Below, piece by piece: positions 18,861 to 26,785 of a stretch of 64,000 nt of DNA. How positions within the stretch are numbered: the stretch's first letter is position 1; the number at the start of each line of letters is the position of its first letter. The stretch lies in the NCBI RefSeq assembly GCF_003626535.1, contig NZ_RBAL01000017.1, forward strand, positions 87,502 to 151,501. The letters are read 5' to 3'. The position numbers were made by a program, and so were the translations under genes. The notes beneath the pieces were generated by a model. That model was given only the letters and a program-made list of their open reading frames with translations. It had not been told where the DNA came from and searched no databases. This stretch comes from Streptomyces hoynatensis (GTDB lineage: Bacteria; Actinomycetota; Actinomycetes; Streptomycetales; Streptomycetaceae).

Positions 18861-19283
18861 TCAGCCCAGGAAGCTCAGGCGGACCTGGCGGGAGGAGTTG
18901 TCGACGTTGGTGTCGACGAGGCAGATCGACTGCCAGGTGCCGAGTTGCAGGCGGCCGCCGACGACCGGGAGGGTCGCGTGGGGGGCGAGCAGGGAGGGGA
19001 GAACGTGGTCGCGGCCGTGGCCCGGGTGGCCGTGGCGGTGGCGCCAGCCGGCGTCGGGGGGCAGGAGGTCCCGCAGGATCGCGAGGAGGTCCTCGTCGCT
19101 GCCGGAACCGGTTTCCAGGATCGCGATGCCCGCCGTGGCGTGCGGCACGAAGACGTTGAGCAGGCCGTCGGCTCCGGCGGCCGCCTCCGCCAGGAAGGAC
19201 TCGCACTGCCGGGTGAGGTCGGTGACGGACTCCCGCCCGCCGGTGGTCAGGTGGAGGACCGTGGTGTGAAAGGCGTCGCTCAT
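18861..19283 (-). CDS. YjbQ/UPF0047 family protein
   Basis: About 141 residues. This family folds as a compact barrel; members were reported to have secondary thiamine-phosphate synthase activity, but the physiological role is unclear. The hallmarks LLNVFVPHATAGI (metal-site His), HGHPGHGRDHVLPSLLAP and GTWQSICLVD are all present. It lies 27 nt downstream of the LacI-type regulator in the same direction and may be cotranscribed with it. The ATG at 19283 is assumed; a GTG three codons upstream is possible. Confidence 0.88.
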   Translation of the reverse strand: MSDAFHTTVLHLTTGGRESVTDLTRQCESFLAEAAAGADGLLNVFVPHATAGIAILETGSGSDEDLLAILRDLLPPDAGWRHRHGHPGHGRDHVLPSLLAPHATLPVVGGRLQLGTWQSICLVDTNVDNSSRQVRLSFLG

Positions 19284-19310
19284 GGCTCCCACGCTACGAG
19301 TGCGCCGCGC

Positions 19311-20333
19311 TCAGCGCCTGGCGGCCAGGCTCGACTCGCGGACGATGAGCTCCGGGTCGAGGACGATCCGCTGGTGCTGGTGCGCGCCGGCCTGCTCGCT
19401 CGTCTCTTCCAGCAGCAGCTCGGCGGCCTGCCTGCCCATCCTGACCGCGGGCTGGCGCACCGAGGTGAGGGGTACGGCGGCGGCCGCGGCGAACTCGATG
19501 TCGTCGTAGCCGACGAGCGCGACCTCGTCGGGCACCCGGACGTCGGCGGCGAACAGGGCCTGCAGGACGCCCAGGGCCAGCAGGTCGTTGGCGCAGAAGA
19601 CGGCGGTGGGCCGCGGGGTCATGGCCAGAAGCCTGGCCCCGGCCTCCCGGCCCGCCGTGACGTCGAGGCGTTCCGCCTCCAGGTGACGCAGCGTCGACTC
19701 GGGCAGTCCCGCCTCCGCGAGGGCGGCCACCGCGCCCTGCTTGCGGTCCTGGCACTGGGCGAGGGACATCGGCCCGCTGACGTAGGCCACCGTGGAGTGT
19801 CCCTGGCGCAGCAGGTGGCGGACGGCGAGGGTGCCGCCGAGGACGTCGTCCACCGAGACCGAGCAGCCCTCCGCGCTGGGCAGCACCCGGTCGACGAGGA
19901 CGAAGGGGATGCCGTGGCGGCGGAAGTCGGCGAGGTTGTGGCCGGACATGTCGGCCGGGGTGACCAGGACGCCGCGCACCCGCTGCTCGGCGAAGAGCGA
20001 CAGGTAGTCGGCCTCCTCCGAGGTGCTCTGCGCGCTGTTGCAGAGCATGACGCCCAGTTTGGCGGCCCTGGCCACCCGCTCCGCGCCGGTGGCGACGTCG
20101 ACGAAGAAGGGGTTGGCCATGTCGAGCACCAGCAGGGCGATGATGCGGCTCTGCCCGGCGCGCAGCTGCCTGGCCGACTCGCTGCGGACGTAGCCGAGGG
20201 CGACGATGGCGGCCTGCACGCGTTCCCTGGTCTCCTCGGCCACCATCTGCGGGCGGTTGATCACGTTGGAGACCGTGCCCACGGACACCCCGGCGTGCCG
20301 GGCCACCTCTTTGATCCCCACCGTGTGCGCCAT
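19311..20333 (-). CDS. LacI-family regulator of rhamnose genes
   Basis: 340 residues. The N-terminal HTH (IKEVARHAGVSVGTVSNVINRP) is followed by the hinge helix and a periplasmic-binding-like effector domain (about 60-330). It sits between rhaM and yjbQ, next to a complete rhamnose operon. The two operators at 20738 and 20941 have the symmetry expected for LacI proteins. It therefore probably represses the divergent rha promoters until rhamnose or a derivative binds. The effector is inferred from context. Start at ATG 20333. Confidence 0.9.
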   Translation of the reverse strand: MAHTVGIKEVARHAGVSVGTVSNVINRPQMVAEETRERVQAAIVALGYVRSESARQLRAGQSRIIALLVLDMANPFFVDVATGAERVARAAKLGVMLCNSAQSTSEEADYLSLFAEQRVRGVLVTPADMSGHNLADFRRHGIPFVLVDRVLPSAEGCSVSVDDVLGGTLAVRHLLRQGHSTVAYVSGPMSLAQCQDRKQGAVAALAEAGLPESTLRHLEAERLDVTAGREAGARLLAMTPRPTAVFCANDLLALGVLQALFAADVRVPDEVALVGYDDIEFAAAAAVPLTSVRQPAVRMGRQAAELLLEETSEQAGAHQHQRIVLDPELIVRESSLAARR

Positions 20334-20407
20334 GGCGTGCCCCGTTCCGTCTCGTTACGCTCCTGTACGCCGCCGGGACATGGTAGTCACCGGCCGGAAG
20401 GGCGCCC

Positions 20408-20728
20408 TCACGCCAGGTGGAAGACCTCGGTGAGCGGCTTCATCGCCTCGTCGGGCCTGGCGCCGTCGAGGGACTCGAAGAAGTCCGCCATCTCCGCCTG
20501 CCAGCGGGCGTTGACCTCGGTGGCCGCCATGGCCTCCTGGGCGGCGGCGAAGTCCTCCGTCTCCAGGTAGCCCACCAGCAGGCCGTCCTCCCGCAGGAAG
20601 AGGGAGTAATTGTGCCAGCCCGTGGCGGAGAGGGCCTCCTGCATCTCCGGCCAGACCGACTCGTGGCGCCGGCGGTACTCCTCGAGCCGGTCCTGGCGGA
20701 CCTTGAGCAGAAAACACACCCGCTGCAC
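20408..20728 (-). CDS. rhaM: L-rhamnose mutarotase
   Basis: 106 residues. Interconverts alpha and beta anomers of L-rhamnose, feeding the isomerase. The family motifs are present: YRRRHESVWPEM with the active-site histidine, WHNYSLFL, and a dimer-forming ferredoxin-like fold pattern. GTG 20728 is preceded by AGGAGG. The operator TGAAAGGTTTCA lies directly upstream of the ribosome site. First gene of the minus-strand unit rhaM-lacI-yjbQ. Confidence 0.93.
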   Translation of the reverse strand: MQRVCFLLKVRQDRLEEYRRRHESVWPEMQEALSATGWHNYSLFLREDGLLVGYLETEDFAAAQEAMAATEVNARWQAEMADFFESLDGARPDEAMKPLTEVFHLA

Positions 20729-20737
20729 GACGCCTCC

Positions 20738-20749
20738 TGAAAGGTTTCA
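20738..20749. promoter_or_regulatory. LacI-type operator, rhaM side
   Basis: TGAAAGGTTTCA: perfect 5-bp arms TGAAA/TTTCA, immediately upstream of the rhaM ribosome site. It matches the second copy at 20941. Confidence 0.7.
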
Positions 20750-20903
20750 CGACCGGTGGGCAAGCTAGCCACGGGCCGGGTTCAGCGTCAAGATCCGCGT
20801 TGTCCCGCGCGCCGTGGGCGCGGGGCGGCGCGGGCGGGGCGCGAGGCGGGGGGTGCGCGCCGGATTCCGGCATCCTTCCTGCGGGTTCTCGCCTGCGCTC
20901 ACC

Positions 20904-20932
20904 TTGACAGCACCCCGCGTGGCTTTTAGCTT
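20904..20932 (+). promoter_or_regulatory. rhaI promoter
   Basis: TTGACA (20904-20909), 17-nt spacer, TAGCTT (20927-20932): a near-consensus housekeeping promoter. Its start site would fall at the operator at 20941. Confidence 0.75.
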
Positions 20933-20940
20933 CGCAGTGG

Positions 20941-20952
20941 TGAAACGATTCA
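20941..20952. promoter_or_regulatory. LacI-type operator, rhaI side
   Basis: TGAAACGATTCA, differing from a perfect TGAAA/TTTCA palindrome at one arm position. It lies at the predicted transcription start of the rhaI operon, so binding would block initiation. Confidence 0.7.
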
Positions 20953-20988
20953 TAACGTACGTTGCGCACCCCCGGGAGCCGTGATCGC

Positions 20989-22149
20989 ATGACCGCCCCA
21001 TCCGCCGTCAAGGCGGCCTTGACCTCGCAGGCAATCGAGACCCCTTCGTGGGCCTACGGAAACTCCGGCACCCGCTTCAAGGTGTTCGCCCAGCAGGGGG
21101 TTCCGCGCAGCCCCCAGGAGAAGCTCGACGACGCCGCCCAGGTCCACCGGTTCACCGGCGTGGCGCCCACCGTCGCCCTGCACATCCCGTGGGACAAGGT
21201 CGACGACTACGCGGCGCTCGCCGCCTACGCCGAGGAGCGCGGGCTGCGGCTCGGCGCCATCAACTCCAATGTCTTCCAGGACGACGACTACAAGCTGGGC
21301 AGCGTGTGCCACCCGGACGCGGCGGTGCGGCGCAAGGCCCTGGGCCACCTGCTTGAGTGCGTCGACATCATGGACGCCACCGGCTCCCGCGACCTGAAGC
21401 TGTGGTTCTCCGACGGCACCAACTACCCCGGCCAGGACGACATCCGCGCCCGCCAGGACCGGCTGGCCGAGGCCCTGTCCGCGGTCTACGAGCGGCTGGG
21501 CGACGACCAGCGGATGCTGCTCGAGTACAAGTTCTTCGAGCCCGCCTTCTACACCACGGACGTGCCCGACTGGGGAACGGCCTACGCCCACTGCCTGAAG
21601 CTCGGCCCCAAGGCGCAGGTCGTCGTCGACACCGGGCACCACGCCCCCGGCACCAACATCGAGTTCATCGTCGCGCTGCTGCTGCGGGAGGGGAAGCTCG
21701 GCGGCTTCGACTTCAACTCCCGCTTCTACGCCGACGACGACCTGATGGTCGGGGCGGCCGACCCGTTCCAGCTGTTCCGCATCATGTACGAGGTGGTGCG
21801 CGGCGGCGGGCTCACGCCGGACGTGGCCTTCATGCTCGATCAGTGCCACAACATCGAGCCGAAGATCCCGGCCATCATCAGGTCGGTGATGAACGTCCAG
21901 GAGGCCACGGCCAAGGCGCTGCTCGTGGACCGGGAGGCGCTGGCCGCGGCGCAGGCCGCCGGGGACGTGCTCGGCGCCAACGCCGTGCTGATGGACGCCT
22001 ACAACACGGACGTCCGCCCGCTGCTCGCCGAGGTGCGCCAGGAGCAGGGACTCGACCCCGACCCGGTCGCGGCCTACGGCCGCTCGGGCTGGGCGGAACG
22101 CATCGTCGCCGAGCGGGTCGGCGGCCGGCAGGCGGGCTGGGGGGCCTGA
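20989..22149 (+). CDS. rhaI: L-rhamnose isomerase (RhaI type)
   Basis: About 386 residues. Converts L-rhamnose to L-rhamnulose; a TIM-barrel metalloenzyme. Recognisable segments are FVAxx-like ETPSWAYGNSGTRFKVF near the start, KLWFSDGTNYPGQD, the metal-binding LLEYKFFEP and VVVDTGHHAPGTNIEF, and GGFDFNSRFYADDD. It is the RhaI rather than the enterobacterial RhaA form. ATG 20989 is preceded by GGGAG. First gene of the operon rhaI-rhaEW-rhaB-lutABC, behind a strong promoter and operator. Confidence 0.95.
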   Translation: MTAPSAVKAALTSQAIETPSWAYGNSGTRFKVFAQQGVPRSPQEKLDDAAQVHRFTGVAPTVALHIPWDKVDDYAALAAYAEERGLRLGAINSNVFQDDDYKLGSVCHPDAAVRRKALGHLLECVDIMDATGSRDLKLWFSDGTNYPGQDDIRARQDRLAEALSAVYERLGDDQRMLLEYKFFEPAFYTTDVPDWGTAYAHCLKLGPKAQVVVDTGHHAPGTNIEFIVALLLREGKLGGFDFNSRFYADDDLMVGAADPFQLFRIMYEVVRGGGLTPDVAFMLDQCHNIEPKIPAIIRSVMNVQEATAKALLVDREALAAAQAAGDVLGANAVLMDAYNTDVRPLLAEVRQEQGLDPDPVAAYGRSGWAERIVAERVGGRQAGWGA

Positions 22150-22153
22150 GGCG

Positions 22154-24292
22154 ATGACGAACGACGACAAGGCGAACACGGCGAACACGGCGAACACGGC
22201 GAACACGGCGAACACGGCACACAAGACGCACGAGGCGAACGAGGCCGCGGGCGCGGAGTTGCACCCGGTGGTCGCGGAACTCCTCGCGCGCTCCCACCGG
22301 CTGGGCGCCGACCCGCGCAACACGAACTACGCGGGTGGCAACACCTCGGCCAAGGGCACCGCCCCCGACCCGGTGACCGGCGAGGAGGTGGAGCTGGTGT
22401 GGGTCAAGGGCTCGGGTGGCGACCTGGGCACGCTGCGGCCCGAGGGCCTGGCCGCGCTGCGCCTCGACCGGCTGCGCGCGCTGCGCGAGACCTACCCCGG
22501 GGTCGAGCGCGAGGACGAGATGGTCGCCGCGTTCGACTACTGCCTGCACGGCAAGGGCGGGGCTGCCCCCTCCATCGACACCGCGATGCACGGCCTGGTG
22601 AACGCCGCCCACGTCGACCACCTGCACCCGGACTCCGGCATCGCGCTCGCCTGCGCGGCCGACGGCGAGGCGCTGACCAAGGAGTGCTTCGGCAACCGCG
22701 TGGTGTGGGTGCCCTGGCGGCGGCCCGGCTTCCAGCTCGGCCTGGACATCGCGGCGGTCCAGCGGGCCAACCCGGACGCGATCGGCTGCGTGCTCGGCGG
22801 CCACGGCATCACCGCCTGGGGCGCCACGAGCGAGGAGTGCGAGCGGAACTCACTCGACATCATCCGCACGGCGGAGGCCTTCCTGGCCGAGCGGGGCAGG
22901 CCGGAGCCGTTCGGGCCGGTGCGGGAGGGCTTCGAGCCGCTGCCCGAGGAGGAGCGGCGGGCCAGGGCCGCGGCGCTGGCCCCGGCGATCCGGGCGCTTG
23001 CCTCGGCCGACCGGCCGCAGGTGGGCCACTTCAACGACGCCGAGGTGGTGCTGGACTTCCTCTCCCGCGCCGGGCACCCGCGGCTCGCGGCGCTCGGCAC
23101 CTCGTGCCCCGACCACTTCCTGCGCACCAAGGTCCGCCCGCTGGTGCTCGACCTGCCGCCGGCGGCGCCGCTTGAGGAGGCCGTGGCGCGGCTGAAGGAG
23201 CTGCACGCGGAGTACCGCGCGGAGTACGCGGCCTACTACGCGCGGCACGCCGCCCCCGACTCGCCGCCCATGCGCGGCGCGGACCCGGCGATCGTGCTGG
23301 TGCCGGGCGTGGGCATGTTCTCCTTCGGCAAGGACAAGCAGACGGCGCGCGTGGCGGGCGAGTTCTACGTCAACGCGATCAACGTGATGCGGGGCGCCGA
23401 GGCCGTCTCCTCCTACTCCCCCATCGAGGAGTCGGAGAAGTTCCGCATCGAGTACTGGGAGCTGGAGGAGGCGAAGCTGCGGCGGATGCCTCCGCCCAAG
23501 CCGCTGGCGACCCGGATCGCGCTGGTGACCGGCGCCGGCTCGGGGATCGGCCGGGCGGTGGCGCACCGGCTGGCCGCCGAGGGCGCCTGCGTGGTGGTGG
23601 CGGACGTCAACGCCGAGGCGGCCGGGCAGGTGGCCGAGGAGCTGGGCGGCCCGGACCGGGCGGTGCCGGTGGCGGTGGACGTCACCTCGGAGGAGCAGAT
23701 CGCGGCGGCCTTCCGGGAGGCGCTGCTGGCGTTCGGCGGGGTCGACCTGGTGGTCAACAACGCGGGCATCTCCATCTCCAAGCCGCTGCTGGAGACCACG
23801 GCGCGGGACTGGGACCTGCAGCACGCCATCATGGCGCGCGGCTCGTTCCTGGTCTCCCGGGAGGCGGCCCGGGTGATGACCGAGCAGGGCCTGGGCGGCG
23901 ACATCGTCTACATCTCCTCGAAGAACGGCGTCTTCGCCGGCCCCAACAACATCGCCTACGGGGCCACGAAGGCGGACCAGGCCCACCAGGTGCGGCTGCT
24001 CGCGGCGGAGCTCGGCGAGCACGGCATCCGGGTCAACGGCATCAACCCCGACGGGGTGGTGCGGGGTTCCGGCATCTTCTCCGGCGGCTGGGGCGCCAAG
24101 CGGGCCGCGGTCTACGGGGTGCCGGAGGAGAAGCTCGGCGAGTACTACGCGCAGCGCACGCTGCTGAAGCGGGAGGTGCTCCCCGAGCACGTGGCGAACG
24201 CCGTGTTCGCGCTGACGGGCGGCGACCTCAGCCACACGACGGGGCTGCACATTCCCGTCGACGCGGGCGTGGCCGCCGCGTTCCTGCGCTGA
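22154..24292 (+). CDS. rhaEW: Bifunctional rhamnulose-1-phosphate aldolase / L-lactaldehyde dehydrogenase
   Basis: 712 residues. The N-terminal class II aldolase domain (about 30-420; NYAGGNTSAKG, HLHPDSGIALA with metal His) splits rhamnulose-1-phosphate into DHAP and L-lactaldehyde. The C-terminal short-chain dehydrogenase (about 445-712; VTGAGSGIGRA, NNAGIS, YGATKADQ with Tyr and Lys) oxidises lactaldehyde to L-lactate. It begins four bases after rhaI. Residues 7-21 are five Ala-Asn-Thr repeats encoded by a 9-bp tandem repeat, absent from the catalytic fold and possibly length-variable. Confidence 0.95.
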   Translation: MTNDDKANTANTANTANTANTAHKTHEANEAAGAELHPVVAELLARSHRLGADPRNTNYAGGNTSAKGTAPDPVTGEEVELVWVKGSGGDLGTLRPEGLAALRLDRLRALRETYPGVEREDEMVAAFDYCLHGKGGAAPSIDTAMHGLVNAAHVDHLHPDSGIALACAADGEALTKECFGNRVVWVPWRRPGFQLGLDIAAVQRANPDAIGCVLGGHGITAWGATSEECERNSLDIIRTAEAFLAERGRPEPFGPVREGFEPLPEEERRARAAALAPAIRALASADRPQVGHFNDAEVVLDFLSRAGHPRLAALGTSCPDHFLRTKVRPLVLDLPPAAPLEEAVARLKELHAEYRAEYAAYYARHAAPDSPPMRGADPAIVLVPGVGMFSFGKDKQTARVAGEFYVNAINVMRGAEAVSSYSPIEESEKFRIEYWELEEAKLRRMPPPKPLATRIALVTGAGSGIGRAVAHRLAAEGACVVVADVNAEAAGQVAEELGGPDRAVPVAVDVTSEEQIAAAFREALLAFGGVDLVVNNAGISISKPLLETTARDWDLQHAIMARGSFLVSREAARVMTEQGLGGDIVYISSKNGVFAGPNNIAYGATKADQAHQVRLLAAELGEHGIRVNGINPDGVVRGSGIFSGGWGAKRAAVYGVPEEKLGEYYAQRTLLKREVLPEHVANAVFALTGGDLSHTTGLHIPVDAGVAAAFLR
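22172..22216 (+). repeat. Five-copy 9-bp tandem repeat in rhaEW
   Basis: Five exact copies of GCGAACACG, in frame, encoding Ala-Asn-Thr. Copy-number change would keep the frame. Confidence 0.95.
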
Positions 24293-24297
24293 GCGGC

Positions 24298-24353
24298 CGG
24301 CCGGGGGAGGGCACGCGGCGGGCCGCCGGCGGCGGGCGCCCCTCCCCCGGCCG
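24298..24353 (+). terminator. Strong hairpin plus pyrimidine tract between rhaEW and rhaB
   Basis: Perfect 14-bp arms CGGCCGGGGGAGGG and CCCTCCCCCGGCCG around a 28-nt loop. A T/C-rich tract (24379-24448) of repeated CTTTT-CCC blocks follows. It resembles an intrinsic terminator but lies inside a functional operon, so it may give partial termination that sets the ratio of rhaI/rhaEW to rhaB/lut expression. Confidence 0.6.
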
Positions 24354-24469
24354 CCGCCGTCCGCCCTCCGTCCCGCCGCCTTTTCGCCTTTTCCCCCTTT
24401 TCCGCTTTCCCCATTTTCCCCGTTTTTGCCGTTTCCCGTTCGCCGTTTCCGACCACGCAGAGGTGAGCC

Positions 24470-25969
24470 GTGTCCCCGTCCGCTTCAGGCAGCGCCGCCC
24501 TTACGTTCGCCGCGGTGGACCTCGGCGCCTCCAACGGGCGGGTGATGCTCGGCTCCGTGGGGGACGGCACGGTCGCGCTGCGTGAGGCGCACCGCTTCCC
24601 GAACCGGCCGGTGCGGGTGAACGGGACACTGCACTGGGACATCCTCGCCCTCCACCGCGGGGTCCTCGACGGGCTGCGGGAGGCGGGGCGCGCCGCGGGC
24701 GGGCTCGCCGGCGTCGGGATCGACTCCTGGGCGGTGGACTACGGGCTGCTCGACGCCTCGGGCGCCCTGCTGGGCAATCCGGTGCACTACCGGGACGAGC
24801 GCACCCGCGGCGCGGACCTGCGGGTGGCCGAGGTGCTGTCCCCGGCCGAGCTGTACGAGGCCACCGGGCTGCAGCACCTGCCGTTCAACACCGTCTACCA
24901 GCTGGTCGCCGCCCGGGGCAGCGCGCAGCTGGCCGCGGCGCGCCGCCTGCTGCTGATCCCCGACCTGATCGCGTACTGGCTGACGGGCGAGGAGGGGACC
25001 GAACTCACCAACGCCTCCACCACGCAGCTGATCGACCCGCGCACCCGCGACTGGTCCCCGGTGGTGGCCGGGCGGCTCGGGATCGACCTGGGCCTGTTCC
25101 CTCCCCTGCGCCACCCGGGCGATCCGGCGGGGGCGCTGCTGCCCGAGGTGCTGGCCGAGGCCGGCCTGGCCGGGCCGGTGCCGGTGACCGCGGTGGGCTC
25201 CCACGACACGGCCTCCGCCGTGGCGGGGATACCCGCGGCCGGGGAGCGTTTCGCCTACATCGCCACGGGGACCTGGTCGCTGGCCGGGATGGAGCTGGAC
25301 GCCCCCGTGCTGGGCGAGGAGAGCAGGCGCGCCAACTTCACCAACGAACTCGGGGTGGACGGCACCGTGCGCTACCTGCGTAACATCATGGGGCTTTGGC
25401 TGCTCCAGGAGTGTGTGCGCGAATGGTCGGCGGCGGACGGTCCGCGGGACCTGACGCCGCTGCTCGCCGACGCCGCACGCGCCGAGCCGCTGCGCTCCGT
25501 GGTGGACGCGGGGGACCCGGCGTTCATCGCGCCGGGAGGGATGCCCGAGCGGATCGCGCGGGCCTGCCGCGCGACCGGGCAGCCGGTGCCGCGCGACCCG
25601 GCGGAGACGGTGCGCTGCGTGCTGGACTCGCTGGCCCTGGCGCACCGCGCCGCGGTGGTGGCGGCGCAGCGGCTGTCGGGCCGGGAGGTGGACACGGTGC
25701 ACATCGTGGGCGGCGGAGCGCGCAACGAGCTGCTGTGCCAGCTGACCGCGGACGCCTGCGGGCTGCCGGTGGTGGCAGGCCCGGCGGAGGCCGCGGCCCT
25801 GGGCAACGTCCTGGTGCAGGCGAGGGCGGCGGGCGCGGTGCACGGCGGGCTCGCGGAGCTGCGGGCCCTGCTGCGGGCCTGCCTTCCGCTGCGGCGCCAC
25901 GAGCCGGCCGGGGACCACACGGCCTGGGAGCGGGCGGCGGCCCGGATCGACCGCGGCGGGAAGGACTGA
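24470..25969 (+). CDS. rhaB: Rhamnulokinase
   Basis: 499 residues, FGGY carbohydrate kinase fold. Phosphorylates L-rhamnulose at O1. The N-terminal phosphate loop AVDLGASNGRVMLG, GIDSWAVDYGLLD, the substrate loop VHYRDERT, FNTVYQL and the C-terminal VHIVGGGARNELLCQLTAD are typical of RhaB. The GTG start follows a GAGGTGA site after the 177-bp spacer holding the hairpin. It ends one base before lutA. Confidence 0.95.
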   Translation: MSPSASGSAALTFAAVDLGASNGRVMLGSVGDGTVALREAHRFPNRPVRVNGTLHWDILALHRGVLDGLREAGRAAGGLAGVGIDSWAVDYGLLDASGALLGNPVHYRDERTRGADLRVAEVLSPAELYEATGLQHLPFNTVYQLVAARGSAQLAAARRLLLIPDLIAYWLTGEEGTELTNASTTQLIDPRTRDWSPVVAGRLGIDLGLFPPLRHPGDPAGALLPEVLAEAGLAGPVPVTAVGSHDTASAVAGIPAAGERFAYIATGTWSLAGMELDAPVLGEESRRANFTNELGVDGTVRYLRNIMGLWLLQECVREWSAADGPRDLTPLLADAARAEPLRSVVDAGDPAFIAPGGMPERIARACRATGQPVPRDPAETVRCVLDSLALAHRAAVVAAQRLSGREVDTVHIVGGGARNELLCQLTADACGLPVVAGPAEAAALGNVLVQARAAGAVHGGLAELRALLRACLPLRRHEPAGDHTAWERAAARIDRGGKD

Positions 25970-25970
25970 G

Positions 25971-26723
25971 ATGCGCGTCGCACTGTTCGTCACCTGTGTC
26001 AACGACACCCTCTATCCACGCACCGGGCAGGCGGTGGTCCGGCTGCTGGAGCGGCTGGGCGTGGACGTGGACTTCCCTGCCGTGCAGTCCTGTTGCGGGC
26101 AGCCCCAGTTCAACACCGGCTACCGGCACGAGACGGAGCCGCTGGTCCGCAGGTTCGCGCGGGCCTTCGAGGGCTACGACCACATCGTGGTGCCCTCGGG
26201 CTCCTGCGCGGCGATGGTCAGGGACAACTACCCGCGCATCGGCGCCAAGGCGGCGGCCGAGGGGCGCGGCGAGGAGCTGACGCGGCTGGCCGGCTCGGTG
26301 GTGCCGAGGACGTACGAGCTGACCGAGTTCCTCGTGGACGTGCTCGGCGTGACGGACGTCGGCGCGTACTACCCGCACACCGTGACGTACCATCCGACCT
26401 GCCACGGCCTGCGGATGCTCCGCCTGGGCGAGCGGCCGCTGCGGCTGCTGCGCGAGGTGCGGGGGCTGGAGCTGGTCGAGCTGCCGGGGGCCGAGGAGTG
26501 CTGCGGCTTCGGCGGGACCTTCTCGGTGAAGAACCCGGCCGTGTCGGCGGCGATGGGCGCGGACAAGGCCAGGCACATCGCCGAGACCGGGGCTGCGGCC
26601 GTCTGCACGGTGGACAACTCCTGCCAGATGCACATCGGCGGCACGCTCTCCCGGCTGGGCTCGCAGGTCCGGCCGGTGCACCTGGCGGAGATCCTGGCGA
26701 GCACGGAGGAGGAACCGTGGTGA
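25971..26723 (+). CDS. lutA: L-lactate oxidation subunit LutA/LldE
   Basis: 250 residues with two CCG domains (QSCCGQPQFNTG and EECCGFGGTFSVK) that bind iron-sulfur or heterodisulfide-like centres. Together with LutB and LutC it oxidises L-lactate to pyruvate. Here it finishes rhamnose catabolism by using the lactate made from lactaldehyde by RhaEW. It starts one base after the rhaB stop, which places it in the operon. Downstream a 21-codon ORF overlaps its stop. Confidence 0.93.
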   Translation: MRVALFVTCVNDTLYPRTGQAVVRLLERLGVDVDFPAVQSCCGQPQFNTGYRHETEPLVRRFARAFEGYDHIVVPSGSCAAMVRDNYPRIGAKAAAEGRGEELTRLAGSVVPRTYELTEFLVDVLGVTDVGAYYPHTVTYHPTCHGLRMLRLGERPLRLLREVRGLELVELPGAEECCGFGGTFSVKNPAVSAAMGADKARHIAETGAAAVCTVDNSCQMHIGGTLSRLGSQVRPVHLAEILASTEEEPW

Positions 26724-26785
26724 GGGACGCCGAGGCGGTGGCACGCCCGCCGTTCGCGGGCCGGACGGCCGAGGAGGCCAGGTGA
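26720..26785 (+). CDS. Possible 21-codon minigene coupled between lutA and lutB
   Basis: Short frame beginning with GTG inside the lutA stop (GTGA overlap, 26720-26723) and ending with TGA inside the lutB start (GTGA overlap, 26782-26785). The encoded peptide starts VRDAEAVARPPF and ends TAEEAR. GAGGAGG (26706-26712) stands upstream and GAGGAGG at 26770-26776 serves lutB. It has no recognisable domain. Both overlaps suit translational coupling across the 58-bp gap, but the frame could be chance. Confidence 0.3.
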   Translation: MRDAEAVARPPFAGRTAEEAR

